Assembly (NCBI GenBank): GCA_009691805.1
Contig: SIAK01000014.1
Location: forward strand, 1 to 58,661
Length of the DNA stretch: 58,661 nucleotides
Origin: Phycisphaerales bacterium
GTDB taxonomy: Bacteria > Planctomycetota > Phycisphaerae > Phycisphaerales > SM1A02
Direction: 5' to 3'
The translations under genes and the position numbers were made by a program. Position 1 is the stretch's first letter, and each line of letters starts with the position of its first letter. Positions 34,703 through 43,038 of the stretch are shown piece after piece. The notes under the pieces were generated by a model. That model was not told where the DNA came from and did no database searches. It saw only the letters and a program-made list of their open reading frames with translations.

Positions 34703-36250
34703 ATGGACGCGTTACCTCCGGATTCCCAGTCGCCTTCGCCACTCGCCCCGCCGCCGGTGAATCCAACTGCCGATAACTGCGACATGATGAGCTCTCGGAG
34801 TCGAGTTGTGCTTGCGTGGATCGCAATTGGCGTGCTCACGATCGTCTCTGTGCTGCTCCAGCGCGTGCGCATGGAGGACGATGTTGTGCCGCCCGCGTCC
34901 GACGCAATTGTGGAAGTGGGGAATGCGGAACCCGACGCGCAGCTCCTCACAATGCAGGATGAACTCGCAGGTCGATTGACCGTTGGCGCCGCTTCGTTCT
35001 TTTCACCAGAAGACGGTGCGCCGATTTTCCAGAGTCAACTCGAACCGCTCGAGAACGGAAAGTGGCCGCAGAAAGTTTCACGACTGCTCGTGATCGGTCG
35101 CATGGTGGATGTGCAAGAAGGGCTCGATGGTCTCGATGAAGTCGAATCCATGGAACAGGATGAGCTCGCGATTTCGACGATCGCTGCTGCACGCAATGTG
35201 TTGCTCGCGGAGCAGGCGAACGAAGAGTTGCCTGAAGCAGAGCTCGAAATTTTGAAGTCGCGACTGGGCTGGTACGGATTGTTCATCGCGCGTGAAGCTC
35301 CTGTCGAAACCAACATGCTTGCAGCGCTGCTCGCATTAGTCGCGTGGTTCGGATTCTTCGGTTGCGTTGGATTCGTCGGACTTTTCGTGTTCTGCGTTCT
35401 CGTGATGCTCGGCAAGATCAACTTCCGATTGCGTGAGGGCGTGATAGCGGTTGCGAAGGGAGAGTTCGCGCAGATTTCTGTCGAAACATTTGCAGTGTGG
35501 ATGGCAGTGTTCTTGGGTCTCAACACCGCGGTCGGCGTGACGCTCGGACTGACACTCACCGAGACGTCCGCACTCGAAACAAGTTCAGCGCTTCCACTTC
35601 TCATTGGCATCGGAGTCTTCATCCTCAGCCTCTTTGCATTGTGCTGGGCAAACGTGCGCAATCGCAGTGTGGGCTGGCTTCTGCGTGAAGCTGGATGGCA
35701 CCGCGGCCGAGGATTCTTCATCGAAATCGTGTCTGGATTCTTTTGTTACGCATGCGCGTTGCCACTGCTAGCGGTCGGTTTGATTTGCTTCCTCATTCTG
35801 ACGGCGCTCTTCGGCGATGGATCGCAGCCGTCGCATCCCGCAGCAGAAGCGCTGCAATCTGCGGGCGCATTTGAGTTCTTCGCAATCCTCTTCCTCGCGG
35901 CAGTCGTCGCACCAATCATCGAAGAAACGATGTTCCGCGGATTGCTCTATCGCCACTTGAGGGAGTCACTCAACGGCTACGGCGCCTTTGCAGCATTCTT
36001 GTGCGCGGCACTCATCTCGAGCGCAATCTTTGCAGCCATCCATCCGCAAGGACTCCTCTTCGCGCCAGTGTTGATGGGCCTCGCCACATCGTTTTGCATC
36101 TTCCGAGAATGGCGCGGCAGCCTCATCGCGCCAATGGTCGCACACAGCGTCAACAACGCGGTAACGGTCTCCCTCGGATTCGTCATCATGCAAGCGCCGG
36201 TCGCGCAAGACGCGGCTGCGTTCATCCACTCCATCGCAATCTTTAGCTAG
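34703..36250 (+). CDS. CPBP-family intramembrane metalloprotease
   Basis: 515 residues with about eight membrane segments. The C-terminal CPBP (Abi/Rce1-type) domain has all its catalytic motifs: APIIEETMFRGLLYRHL (Glu-Glu and Arg), FAAIHPQG and AHSVNNAV. Such enzymes cleave within the membrane; roles include bacteriocin self-immunity and prenyl-protein processing, but no link is visible here. The N-terminal 60% is a Pro-rich head, one membrane helix (about 34-52), a periplasmic or cytoplasmic domain of about 150 acidic residues, then more helices. Divergent from the ribosomal operon. Confidence 0.85.
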   Translation: MDALPPDSQSPSPLAPPPVNPTADNCDMMSSRSRVVLAWIAIGVLTIVSVLLQRVRMEDDVVPPASDAIVEVGNAEPDAQLLTMQDELAGRLTVGAASFFSPEDGAPIFQSQLEPLENGKWPQKVSRLLVIGRMVDVQEGLDGLDEVESMEQDELAISTIAAARNVLLAEQANEELPEAELEILKSRLGWYGLFIAREAPVETNMLAALLALVAWFGFFGCVGFVGLFVFCVLVMLGKINFRLREGVIAVAKGEFAQISVETFAVWMAVFLGLNTAVGVTLGLTLTETSALETSSALPLLIGIGVFILSLFALCWANVRNRSVGWLLREAGWHRGRGFFIEIVSGFFCYACALPLLAVGLICFLILTALFGDGSQPSHPAAEALQSAGAFEFFAILFLAAVVAPIIEETMFRGLLYRHLRESLNGYGAFAAFLCAALISSAIFAAIHPQGLLFAPVLMGLATSFCIFREWRGSLIAPMVAHSVNNAVTVSLGFVIMQAPVAQDAAAFIHSIAIFS

Positions 36251-36257
36251 CCGCCCA

Positions 36258-36293
36258 ATTTGGGACAGGCACAATTCTCTTCGCGTCCCAAAT
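36258..36293. repeat. Inverted repeat after the CPBP gene
   Basis: Nine-bp perfect arms (ATTTGGGAC, 36258-36266, and 36285-36293) around an 18-base loop, followed by CGCCTTTC. A weak terminator for either flanking convergent gene is possible, but there is no real T run. Confidence 0.4.
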
Positions 36294-36331
36294 CGCCTTT
36301 CAACTTGGGATGCAGAGATGATGGATCGCGC

Positions 36332-37000
36332 TCAGAAACCCGCGACGCCGTGCACAGGCGAGAGGAATTCTGCGCGAATGATTTTCCCCTTGGAAACGCG
36401 ATAGAAACACACTTCATGCATGTCCATCTTCGCGCCGCCCTTGGGCGTGACGCTGATTGCCATGTGCACCGCGAATCCAGTTTGCGAAACGAAGGGTCCG
36501 CGCGCGATGACCGAGTGCACATCCATATTCGCGTGCCACCATGCGCCGACTTCCCTCACGCCCTTCATCGTTTCTACGCGCGTGCCATCGCACTCGACAG
36601 TTTCGATGTTCTTGTGATAGAGCGTGGCTTCTGCTTCTTGACTCTTGCCCGCGTTGACGAGCGCGACGAGTTGTTGACCAACTTCTGCAGCGCTCGCGCC
36701 TTTTCCACTCGATTCTTTCTTCTTCGCGACGTGCTTGAACTTCGGTGCGCCTCCGCATTTTTCGCCGCACTTTTCACCACAAGAAGCGTCGGATGACTTC
36801 GTATCGCAGGACTTGTCGCCGCAGCATTCCTTGTTCTCTTTGCTGCGTGCGGCAGTCTTGGCTTGCTTCTTCGCAGCTTTCGCCGCATCGTGAGCCGCAG
36901 TTGCAGATGCCTTCTCCGCGCTCTTCGCTGCTTTCGCAGTTTCTTTCGCGAGCTTCTTGGCGGACTTCGTTGCGGCAGCTGTGGTGGTATCGGTAGCCAT
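36332..37000 (-). CDS. SnoaL/NTF2-like protein with histone-H1-like and Cys-rich N-terminus
   Basis: 222 residues in three parts. Residues 10-55 are almost only Lys and Ala (KKLAKETAKAAKSAEKAS, AKAAKKQAKTAARSK), like histone H1 tails. Residues 57-85 hold seven Cys in pairs (ECCGDKSCD, SCGEKCGEKCGG), a probable metal-binding patch. From about 100 a SnoaL/NTF2-like domain follows (LVALVNAGKSQEAEATLYHK, VGAWWHANMDVHSV, VCFYRVSKGKIIRAEFLSP); in the SnoaL group this cone-shaped fold binds small molecules. No signal peptide. The combination is unfamiliar to me. DNA binding by the tail is a guess. An interrupted hairpin lies after its stop. Confidence 0.65.
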   Translation of the reverse strand: MATDTTTAAATKSAKKLAKETAKAAKSAEKASATAAHDAAKAAKKQAKTAARSKENKECCGDKSCDTKSSDASCGEKCGEKCGGAPKFKHVAKKKESSGKGASAAEVGQQLVALVNAGKSQEAEATLYHKNIETVECDGTRVETMKGVREVGAWWHANMDVHSVIARGPFVSQTGFAVHMAISVTPKGGAKMDMHEVCFYRVSKGKIIRAEFLSPVHGVAGF

Positions 37001-37045
37001 GGAATGAATCTCTATTGTCTTTGAAAATGAAGGCAGGTGAAGGTA

Positions 37046-37681
37046 TCAATCTTCCGTCAGTTCAACAGTCCAGTACGCGTCATCGAGGAATGCTTTCCAA
37101 GATTGGTAGCGTGGACTGCCGAGACGAAGCGTAATTGCGGGGTTTCGCTTGGGTTTTATCGGTGCTCGCAGCAACCGCATCCGCGCCTGATCCGGCGTGC
37201 GACCGCCTTTGCGGGCGTTGCACCTCACGCATGCGCACACCAGATTGACCCAAGAGTTCTCGCCGCCTTGCACCCGAGGTTTCACATGATCAAGCGTGAG
37301 CTCGCGAGTGCAGAATGCCTTGCCGCAGTACTGGCAGCGATTTCCATCGCGCGCATAAATATTGCGACGGTTCAGTTTGACCTGCTCCTTCGGCACGCGG
37401 TCGTAGGTGAGCAGTCGAATGATCTTCGGCACCGGAATCAACAGACGCGGCGTCCGCACCCAATCGTGTTCCTGCGATTCGAATGTCAATCGGAATTCGC
37501 TGAGGTCCGCCCACGTGCGAAACGGGTAGCCAACATAAGAACCATCTTCAAGCGAAACGACTTCCGCGATTCCTTTGAGGAGCATCTTGAAGGAACGATG
37601 CGCGTCGATCACGCGGACAGCGGTAAATCCCCGGTTCAGCACCAGGACCTTCGCGTCGAGCCCGCTTGTGATCGCACTCAT
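37046..37681 (-). CDS. HNH endonuclease family protein
   Basis: 211 residues. N-terminal half of about 115 residues (VLVLNRGFTAVRVIDAHRSF, LTYDRVPKEQVKLNRRNIYARD) then an HNH domain: CQYCGKAF, LTLDHVKPRVQGGENSW with the catalytic His, NLVCACVRCNARKGGRTP. The two CxxC pairs hold structural zinc. This arrangement is a widespread stand-alone protein in planctomycetes, cyanobacteria and others; its cellular role is not established and it is not obviously tied to an intron or restriction system here. Start has AAGGA seven bases upstream; TACAGA on the same strand about 30 bases further is a possible -10. Confidence 0.85.
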   Translation of the reverse strand: MSAITSGLDAKVLVLNRGFTAVRVIDAHRSFKMLLKGIAEVVSLEDGSYVGYPFRTWADLSEFRLTFESQEHDWVRTPRLLIPVPKIIRLLTYDRVPKEQVKLNRRNIYARDGNRCQYCGKAFCTRELTLDHVKPRVQGGENSWVNLVCACVRCNARKGGRTPDQARMRLLRAPIKPKRNPAITLRLGSPRYQSWKAFLDDAYWTVELTED

Positions 37682-37787
37682 CAGTGGTTCCTTCCAACAA
37701 CTTCCATTCTGTAGGTCGGTGAGATGCTACCTCCGAGTGCAGCCTAAATGCGAAAGTTGCGCTCAGATTGCTCGCAACCCCGCTCTT

Positions 37788-38531
37788 TCAGCGGTCTAGC
37801 GTGAGCCAACGCACTTGTTGGTCGACAGCACCCGAGAGCAGAAGGATCACAGTCGTCGTTGGAACAAACTCTTCCAGCAGCGCCAGAACATGATGGCGAT
37901 CGAGGCATCCATTGCCAAGAGGAAGCAATTCCAAGCAGGATTCCTCGCTTGCATCTGTGCGTGGCGCGTAGTCCGCAAGCAGGACGCACGATGCAACAGC
38001 ACCAAGATGCGCGAACATCCGTTGCAGATGTTCTTCGCGCGCTTTGGGCGGATTCAACATCGACGGCGCGAGCATTTCAATCGGCGAAAGACAGAGTTCG
38101 AATGGACCAGTTGGATCTGCGGTGATGCGCTCACGCACAAACTTCACGCAACTCGGCAGATCTCCAAGCGCGTGGCGCCAATGTGGTCGCAAGCACATGC
38201 GTCGCGACTGCGCTCTCAGCGCGGGCGCGGTTGCATCGAGAAACGATTGCAATCGCGCCTGTCCTTGCGGCATCCAGTTGCGTGGCTCATCGGCGAAGAG
38301 ATCTTCATCGAGCGATCCGCTGTAACACAGGAAGCGATCGCTCGGCGCATCAAGATCAAGTAAGAATCCATCACTGAGCGGATTCGTCGAGACTGCTGCG
38401 AGGAATGGTTCTGCGGGTCCTGAAGTCGGCATCGCCACCATGTCGCAACACGGCGTCTCGATGCCGAGCATGCGCGCAAGTACGCGCGAGTCGTGCAGCA
38501 GATGGATCGGACGCGTCGAGCGTTGCGTCAC
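37788..38531 (-). CDS. Unknown protein downstream of queD
   Basis: 247 residues, starting with GTG immediately after the queD stop (TGAGTG), so almost certainly co-translated. I do not recognise a domain. Sequence is of mixed alpha/beta type with several Cys and His (ETPCCDMVAM, RRMCLRPHWRH, LADYAP) and no membrane helix or signal. There is a run of hydrophobic strands near the end (HVLALLEEFVPTTTVILLLSG). The link to queD suggests a role near preQ0/queuosine or pterin metabolism, but this is context only. Confidence 0.55.
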   Translation of the reverse strand: MTQRSTRPIHLLHDSRVLARMLGIETPCCDMVAMPTSGPAEPFLAAVSTNPLSDGFLLDLDAPSDRFLCYSGSLDEDLFADEPRNWMPQGQARLQSFLDATAPALRAQSRRMCLRPHWRHALGDLPSCVKFVRERITADPTGPFELCLSPIEMLAPSMLNPPKAREEHLQRMFAHLGAVASCVLLADYAPRTDASEESCLELLPLGNGCLDRHHVLALLEEFVPTTTVILLLSGAVDQQVRWLTLDR

Positions 38532-38894
38532 TCAAACGCCTCGGTATTCGCAACGCGATGTGCACGTCTCGTGGACGATGATCTCCGCGAGTTGCGGCAA
38601 CGCCGGCGCAAGCTTCTCGAAGATCCAGCGTGCGAGCATTTCGCTCGTTGGATTCTCGAGCCCTGCGATGTCGTTCAAGCAGCGGTGGTCGAGTAAATCA
38701 TGCAGCGGCGAGATTGCCTTCTTGATATCGCCGTAATCAATGAGAAATCCTTGCGCAGGATCGACTTCGCCCGCGACGACAACTTCGACGCGGAACGAAT
38801 GTCCGTGCAATCGACGGCACTTGTGGCCTTCCGCGAACGTGGGGAGCCAGTGCGCGGCTTCGAACGTGAATGCTTTGACGAGCCTGACATGCAT
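38532..38894 (-). CDS. queD: 6-carboxy-5,6,7,8-tetrahydropterin synthase QueD
   Basis: 120 residues. Second step from GTP to preQ0/queuosine. Zinc ligands His15 (FEAAHWLP), His30 and His32 (RRLHGHSF), catalytic Cys26 (GHKCRRL) and the Asp/His pair near LLDHRCLNDI; ENPTSEMLARWIFE is the conserved mid-part. The ATG at 38894 gives the family length; TACAGT lies seven bases upstream and no Shine-Dalgarno site is present. Other queuosine genes are not in this window. Unknown gene follows with no gap. Confidence 0.9.
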   Translation of the reverse strand: MHVRLVKAFTFEAAHWLPTFAEGHKCRRLHGHSFRVEVVVAGEVDPAQGFLIDYGDIKKAISPLHDLLDHRCLNDIAGLENPTSEMLARWIFEKLAPALPQLAEIIVHETCTSRCEYRGV

Positions 38895-38901
38895 GGCGAG
38901 A

Positions 38902-38907
38902 ACTGTA
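38902..38907 (-). promoter_or_regulatory. -10-like element (TACAGT) before queD
   Basis: Minus-strand TACAGT ends seven bases before ATG 38894, the same hexamer and spacing as before the DUF2007-like gene at 51542. Confidence 0.45.
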
Positions 38908-38936
38908 GGGGATCGCGACGAAGTGTTGCGCGGAGC

Positions 38937-38976
38937 AAAGAAAAAGAGCCGAACCATGAGGGCATCATGGTTCGGC
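38937..38976 (-). terminator. Terminator of the rpsP-trmD-rplS operon
   Basis: Perfect 12-bp stem (GCCGAACCATGA at 38948-38959 with 38965-38976), five-base loop, followed on the minus strand by CTCTTTTTCTTT. Thirty bases after the rplS stop. Confidence 0.9.
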
Positions 38977-39005
38977 CCTGTCGAGACATTGCTTGAAACT
39001 TCGAA

Positions 39006-39416
39006 TCAGCCGCCTGATTCGCGACCCGTTGCGGCGTGACCGACAACGTGCTTGAGACCGCGACGCTGATCGCGCAGACGTCGGCTCTTGCCGAAGCGTT
39101 CGCGCAGGTAGTAGAGCTTCGCGCGACGCGAATCGCCACGACGCACGACCTCAATCTTCACGAGACGTGGGTTGTGCGCGGGGAAGGTGCGCTCCACGCC
39201 TTCGCTGGCGATGATGCGACGCACGCGGAGCATGCGATGGATGCCTGCGCCACGATCGGAGATGAGCACGCCTTGGAAAATCTGGATGCGCTCCTTCTCG
39301 CCTTCGATGATCTTGTAATGAATATCAATCGTGTCGCCGGGCGTGAAAAGCGGGAAGAATTCAGCTGGCTTCATCTGCGCTTTGATGATCGATGCAAGCA
39401 TTTCACTACGGTTCAT
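39006..39416 (-). CDS. rplS: Large ribosomal subunit protein bL19
   Basis: 136 residues. Sits at the 30S-50S interface. Motifs: FTPGDTIDIHYKIIEGEKER, IQIFQGVLI, RIIASEGVERTFPAHNP, VVRRGDSRRAKLYYLRERFG. Start with AAGGA seven bases upstream. The C-terminus extends about 15 residues beyond the usual end. Last gene of the rpsP-trmD-rplS run. Confidence 0.95.
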   Translation of the reverse strand: MNRSEMLASIIKAQMKPAEFFPLFTPGDTIDIHYKIIEGEKERIQIFQGVLISDRGAGIHRMLRVRRIIASEGVERTFPAHNPRLVKIEVVRRGDSRRAKLYYLRERFGKSRRLRDQRRGLKHVVGHAATGRESGG

Positions 39417-39528
39417 GAATCAGTCCTTCTAGACCAGTGCGGTCCTGTGTTGCCCGCGAAGCCGAAGCTCGTTGGGACTCTGACTTGGGTGCGCTCTTGT
39501 TTTTGTGAGCGCCCTAGAGGTCGCGGGT

Positions 39529-40260
39529 TTACGAGAGCGGTTGCTCTCGATGTTGAACGTCTTGTTTGCAGTGGAGGTCAGGTCGTCGAGCAGCGGTGCG
39601 TTCGACGCGTTGTGCATGTCGCCAACGCGCGATTGCAGCGTGATCGCCGCCTATCAGCACTTCGGGCACTTCTCGTCCGCGCCACGAGCGAGGACGGGTG
39701 AAGTGTGGGCAATCGAGAAGCGGTGCTTGCTCGGCTCGCCCAATGGTGAAGGAGTCTTCAGCGGCACTGTCCGCATGTCCGAGGACATTTGGAAGCAACC
39801 GCGCGATTGCATCAACAAGCACCATCGCACCGACTTCGCCGCCGGAGACGACATAATCGCCCAGCGAGATTTCGAGTGGACGGAGTTCATCGATGACGCG
39901 TTCATCTATTCCTTCGTAATGACCGCAAAGCAGGAGCAAACGTGGTTGTGCTGCGAGCCATTCCACTCTCGGTTGCGTGAGTCGTTCGCCCTGCGGCGAA
40001 AGCATCACGCGCACAGCCTGCGTGGAATCAAGAGACTCCACTGCAGCAACTGCGTCGAAGATGGGCTGACACATCATCACCATGCCGGGTCCTCCGCCAA
40101 ACGGGCGGTCGTCTACTTTGCGATGCTTGTTGTCGCTGAATGCGCGGATGTCATGCGTGTTGCAAGACAGTGCGCCACTCTCGATTGCGATTCCTGGAAT
40201 ACTTGTCGCGAGAAAATCGCGAAAGAGTTCTGGAAAAATGGTGAGGATGTCGATGCGCAT
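39529..40260 (-). CDS. trmD: tRNA (guanine37-N1)-methyltransferase TrmD
   Basis: 243 residues. SPOUT methyltransferase making m1G37, which prevents +1 frameshifts. MRIDILTIFPELF at the start, DDRPFGGGPGMVM, LCGHYEGIDERV and EISLGDYVVSGGE (trefoil-knot SAM site), and PHFTRPRSWRGREVPEVL. The ATG at 40260 matches the family start and has AGGGA six bases upstream. The C-terminus after LIGGDHAAIARWR is a little divergent. Between rpsP and rplS as usual, but rimM, which normally lies between rpsP and trmD, is missing. Confidence 0.95.
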   Translation of the reverse strand: MRIDILTIFPELFRDFLATSIPGIAIESGALSCNTHDIRAFSDNKHRKVDDRPFGGGPGMVMMCQPIFDAVAAVESLDSTQAVRVMLSPQGERLTQPRVEWLAAQPRLLLLCGHYEGIDERVIDELRPLEISLGDYVVSGGEVGAMVLVDAIARLLPNVLGHADSAAEDSFTIGRAEQAPLLDCPHFTRPRSWRGREVPEVLIGGDHAAIARWRHAQRVERTAARRPDLHCKQDVQHREQPLS

Positions 40261-40314
40261 GCGTCGTCCCTCAATCACTTCGATCGCCAAGCACTTGTGA
40301 TCACGAAGTTCGAA

Positions 40315-40575
40315 TTACGCCTTCTTGCCTGGCGTCGGATCGATGCCAGCCTTCTTGAAAAGATTTGCACAGGTCTCGCTTGGCTGCGCGCCAACAGAGA
40401 GCCAGTACCTAATGCGGTCAGCGTTGAGCTTGTGCTGTTGACCAGGCGTGATCGGATCGAACCAACCGAGGTTCTCCAACACACGACCATCGCGCGGGGA
40501 GCGCTTGTCCATTGCACTAACACGGTAGAAGGGGCGATGGGCACGGCCCATTCGCTTAAGACGGAGAACGACCAT
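40315..40575 (-). CDS. rpsP: Small ribosomal subunit protein bS16
   Basis: 86 residues. VVLRLKRMGRAHRPFYRVSAMDKRSPRDGR is represented by the pieces LRLKRMGRAHRPFYRV and DGRVLENLGWFDP, then RIRYWLSVGAQPSETCANLF near the end, the full family pattern. The ATG at 40575 gives the exact bS16 N-terminus; the frame continues upstream without similarity. AAGG lies nine bases upstream. First gene of the operon; trmD starts 54 bases after its stop. Confidence 0.95.
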   Translation of the reverse strand: MVVLRLKRMGRAHRPFYRVSAMDKRSPRDGRVLENLGWFDPITPGQQHKLNADRIRYWLSVGAQPSETCANLFKKAGIDPTPGKKA

Positions 40576-40749
40576 GCAGGTCGACCTTTCAAGCATTCCT
40601 CTCGGTCCCGTTCGCCTCAATGGCAAACTTGCAAGGACTCGGGCGCGCTGTGGAGCAGGGATTGACCCGCCGTGCGGCACGCCTTCGGGAATGGATTGCG
40701 AATCGACAAGCGTAGCCGAAACACCGATGAAAATGCAAGGCTTGCGCGA

Positions 40750-41451
40750 TTAGCCAGAAGGAAGTTGGCTCGGCGGCACGCCGAATGCCGACGCCGCGAT
40801 GTTGGAGAAGACCTGCAAACTCATGAGTCCGACCTGTTCAACGCCCTCGAACATGAACGAACTTAGGCCCGAGAACATAAAAACGAGCAGCGCGATGAAG
40901 CTGATGCGCAGCGCTGTGGGGTCATGGAGCCACTTCCAGAAGGTGCGACTGACCCCTGCGAGTGCTTGCGCTCCATCAAGCGGAGGGAGCGGCAAGAGAT
41001 TGAAAAAGAGAAGCAGTAGATTGAGGTTTGCGCCTCGCCACCAAAATAGGACTGCTTGTCCGGATGCGTCTGTTCCCTGTTTCGCGTGGTAGGCGTTCAT
41101 GATCGCAAGCACAACCAGCGACAGCAGTGCGAGCACGAGATTCACCGCAGGCCCAGCGAGCGCGACGACGACGCGTCCCTTGCGACCCCAGCGAAAACGC
41201 GATGGATCCGTCGGCATACTTCCCCAGGCGATGCCAACCATGCAGAGGAAGACGATCGATGTCCAACCCATATGCACGAGTGGATTCAACGTGAGTCGGT
41301 TGTATCGAATCGGTGTGTCATCGCCCTGCCAGACAGCAGCCCAACCGTGACCAAGTTCATGCAGCACAACTGCGGCGAGCCCCCAAAAGAGAAACGCCGC
41401 AACGCCTGGCATGCCGAGTTGTTCGTACACATAGACGATCGGAAACTGCAT
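40750..41451 (-). CDS. M50 site-2-protease-type membrane protein
   Basis: 233 residues, about five membrane segments. Zinc site HELGH (in VVLHELGHGWAAV) in the second segment and the third metal ligand in NLLPLPPLDGAQAL near residue 165, the defining pair of short M50 peptidases. Related small proteases cut membrane-bound regulators such as anti-sigma factors; no partner is visible. It follows the amidohydrolase gene by nine bases and is probably in the same transcript. Confidence 0.88.
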   Translation of the reverse strand: MQFPIVYVYEQLGMPGVAAFLFWGLAAVVLHELGHGWAAVWQGDDTPIRYNRLTLNPLVHMGWTSIVFLCMVGIAWGSMPTDPSRFRWGRKGRVVVALAGPAVNLVLALLSLVVLAIMNAYHAKQGTDASGQAVLFWWRGANLNLLLLFFNLLPLPPLDGAQALAGVSRTFWKWLHDPTALRISFIALLVFMFSGLSSFMFEGVEQVGLMSLQVFSNIAASAFGVPPSQLPSG

Positions 41452-41460
41452 GCGGGAAGA

Positions 41461-43014
41461 CTACACGCCGTCGACGAATGTTGCGAGAACGCGCGGCGTA
41501 CCGCAATGCCAATCCCATGCAAACGGATCTGCATCAAGGAGCGTGAAATCTGCCGAGTAGGTTGGCGCGATCACACCGCTTCGCAGCGAGAGCATGCGGG
41601 CGGCGTTGATCGTGTACGCAGTGAGCGCTTCTTCGACGGTGAGATTTTGTTCGGTGGCGAAAGGGCGCTCTTCAAGATCAAGCCCTGTGATCGCCGCGCG
41701 CATACCAAGCAATGGATCCGGCGAAACAATCGGCCAATCGCTTCCAAAGGCGAGCGTCGCGCCTGCATTGATCAGCGTGCGGAACGGGAAAAATCGTGCG
41801 ATGCGTGCCGCGCCGAGCCGCGAGAGCGCGAGCCGAGCGTCGTCCGCTTTGTGCAACGGCTGCATCGATGCGAATCGACCTTCCATGCGCGCGATGTCCG
41901 ACGATCGCATCGTTTGCATGTGTTCGAATCGCGGCGCGGTGGAAGCGTCGCGCTCTGGCAACGTTGCTCGCGCATGATCCGCAGCATCCAACGCAAGTTG
42001 TGCAGCGCGATCACCAATCGCATGCATCGAAGGCGAAAGTCCCTTGGAACGCACGAGTTTCAGCCACGCATCAAGATGTCCATCCTTTGCGAGTTCAACC
42101 AGCAACCCCTCGTTGCCGACATCATCCGCATACGGCGCGAGCATCGCCGCCGTGCGCGAACCGAGCGTTCCGTCGACGAACGCTTTCATGCCGATCACGC
42201 GCAGCCGACTTGACGCAGGAAATGCAATCGCGTTGCGCAGTGCGTCATCGAGCGGCCAATCACGATCAAGCACGGTCGCATGCACACGCAACGGAAGTTG
42301 ATCGCGCACGCAATCATGCACATTCAGCAGGTCGCGCAGGTACTCCATCGAGCCAACAGCAACCAATCCAAACTTGCGGAGCGCATGCGCGCTGTGCAGC
42401 AACGCTGTTTTCGCACGAGCGTTCGAAAGTTCAGGAATCGCAGGAACCACAATGCGCCACGCAGCAGCCTCTTGAAAGAGTCCAGTGGGCGCGCCGGTCG
42501 TATCGCGTTCGATACGACCGCCTTCGATCGATGCGGGAATCTGCAGTACATCGAGCGCGGCGCGATTCACGACGCACGAGTGTCGATCCATCCGCCACGC
42601 AACCGCGGGGCGATGCCCTGCTTCGCGGAGCCAATGCACATCAGGCGCAGCGCCTTTCCAGTCCGCTTCATTCCACGAGTGTGCGACGAGCCATTCGCCT
42701 TGCGGAAGTGCTGCGTGACAGGTGCGGATGCGTTGCTCGAATTCCTCGCGCGAACGACATGCGGTCAAATCGAGTTCACACATCGCACAACTGCCAAGCG
42801 TGAGATGCAGGTGCGCGTCGATGAGTCCAGGAATCAAGACACCGCCGCCGAGATCGATCACTTCGCAATGCGCCGGAATCTCTGCAGTGGATGGATCGAG
42901 TGCGATCACGACGCCATCGCGAACGAGGACGCTCGCTGCCCACGGACGCGTGGCAACTCCAGTCCAAATTCGACCGTTGCGAAAGATGCGAGAAGAATGG
43001 ATGACTACAGCCAT
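41461..43014 (-). CDS. YtcJ-like amidohydrolase
   Basis: 517 residues. Metal-dependent hydrolase of the amidohydrolase_3 group: GLIDAHLHL near residue 77, SWNEADWKG, EGLLVELA, SMHAIGDRA with the metal-binding His, FGSDWPI with the catalytic Asp, and the composite beta-domain end (SADFTLLDADPF). Substrate unknown; relatives act on cyclic amides and formamides. The start ATG 43014 lacks a Shine-Dalgarno site and shares an overlapping divergent -10-like site with the lipoprotein gene. Confidence 0.85.
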   Translation of the reverse strand: MAVVIHSSRIFRNGRIWTGVATRPWAASVLVRDGVVIALDPSTAEIPAHCEVIDLGGGVLIPGLIDAHLHLTLGSCAMCELDLTACRSREEFEQRIRTCHAALPQGEWLVAHSWNEADWKGAAPDVHWLREAGHRPAVAWRMDRHSCVVNRAALDVLQIPASIEGGRIERDTTGAPTGLFQEAAAWRIVVPAIPELSNARAKTALLHSAHALRKFGLVAVGSMEYLRDLLNVHDCVRDQLPLRVHATVLDRDWPLDDALRNAIAFPASSRLRVIGMKAFVDGTLGSRTAAMLAPYADDVGNEGLLVELAKDGHLDAWLKLVRSKGLSPSMHAIGDRAAQLALDAADHARATLPERDASTAPRFEHMQTMRSSDIARMEGRFASMQPLHKADDARLALSRLGAARIARFFPFRTLINAGATLAFGSDWPIVSPDPLLGMRAAITGLDLEERPFATEQNLTVEEALTAYTINAARMLSLRSGVIAPTYSADFTLLDADPFAWDWHCGTPRVLATFVDGV

Positions 43015-43025
43015 GCGAGAGCGCG

Positions 43026-43032
43026 TATCGTA
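43026..43032. promoter_or_regulatory. Overlapping divergent -10-like elements
   Basis: TATCGTA: plus strand TATCGT (43026-43031) ends seven bases before the lipoprotein ATG at 43039; minus strand TACGAT (43027-43032) ends twelve bases before the amidohydrolase ATG at 43014. Only 24 bases separate the two start codons, so any promoters must overlap. Confidence 0.45.
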
Positions 43033-43038
43033 TTGCCC

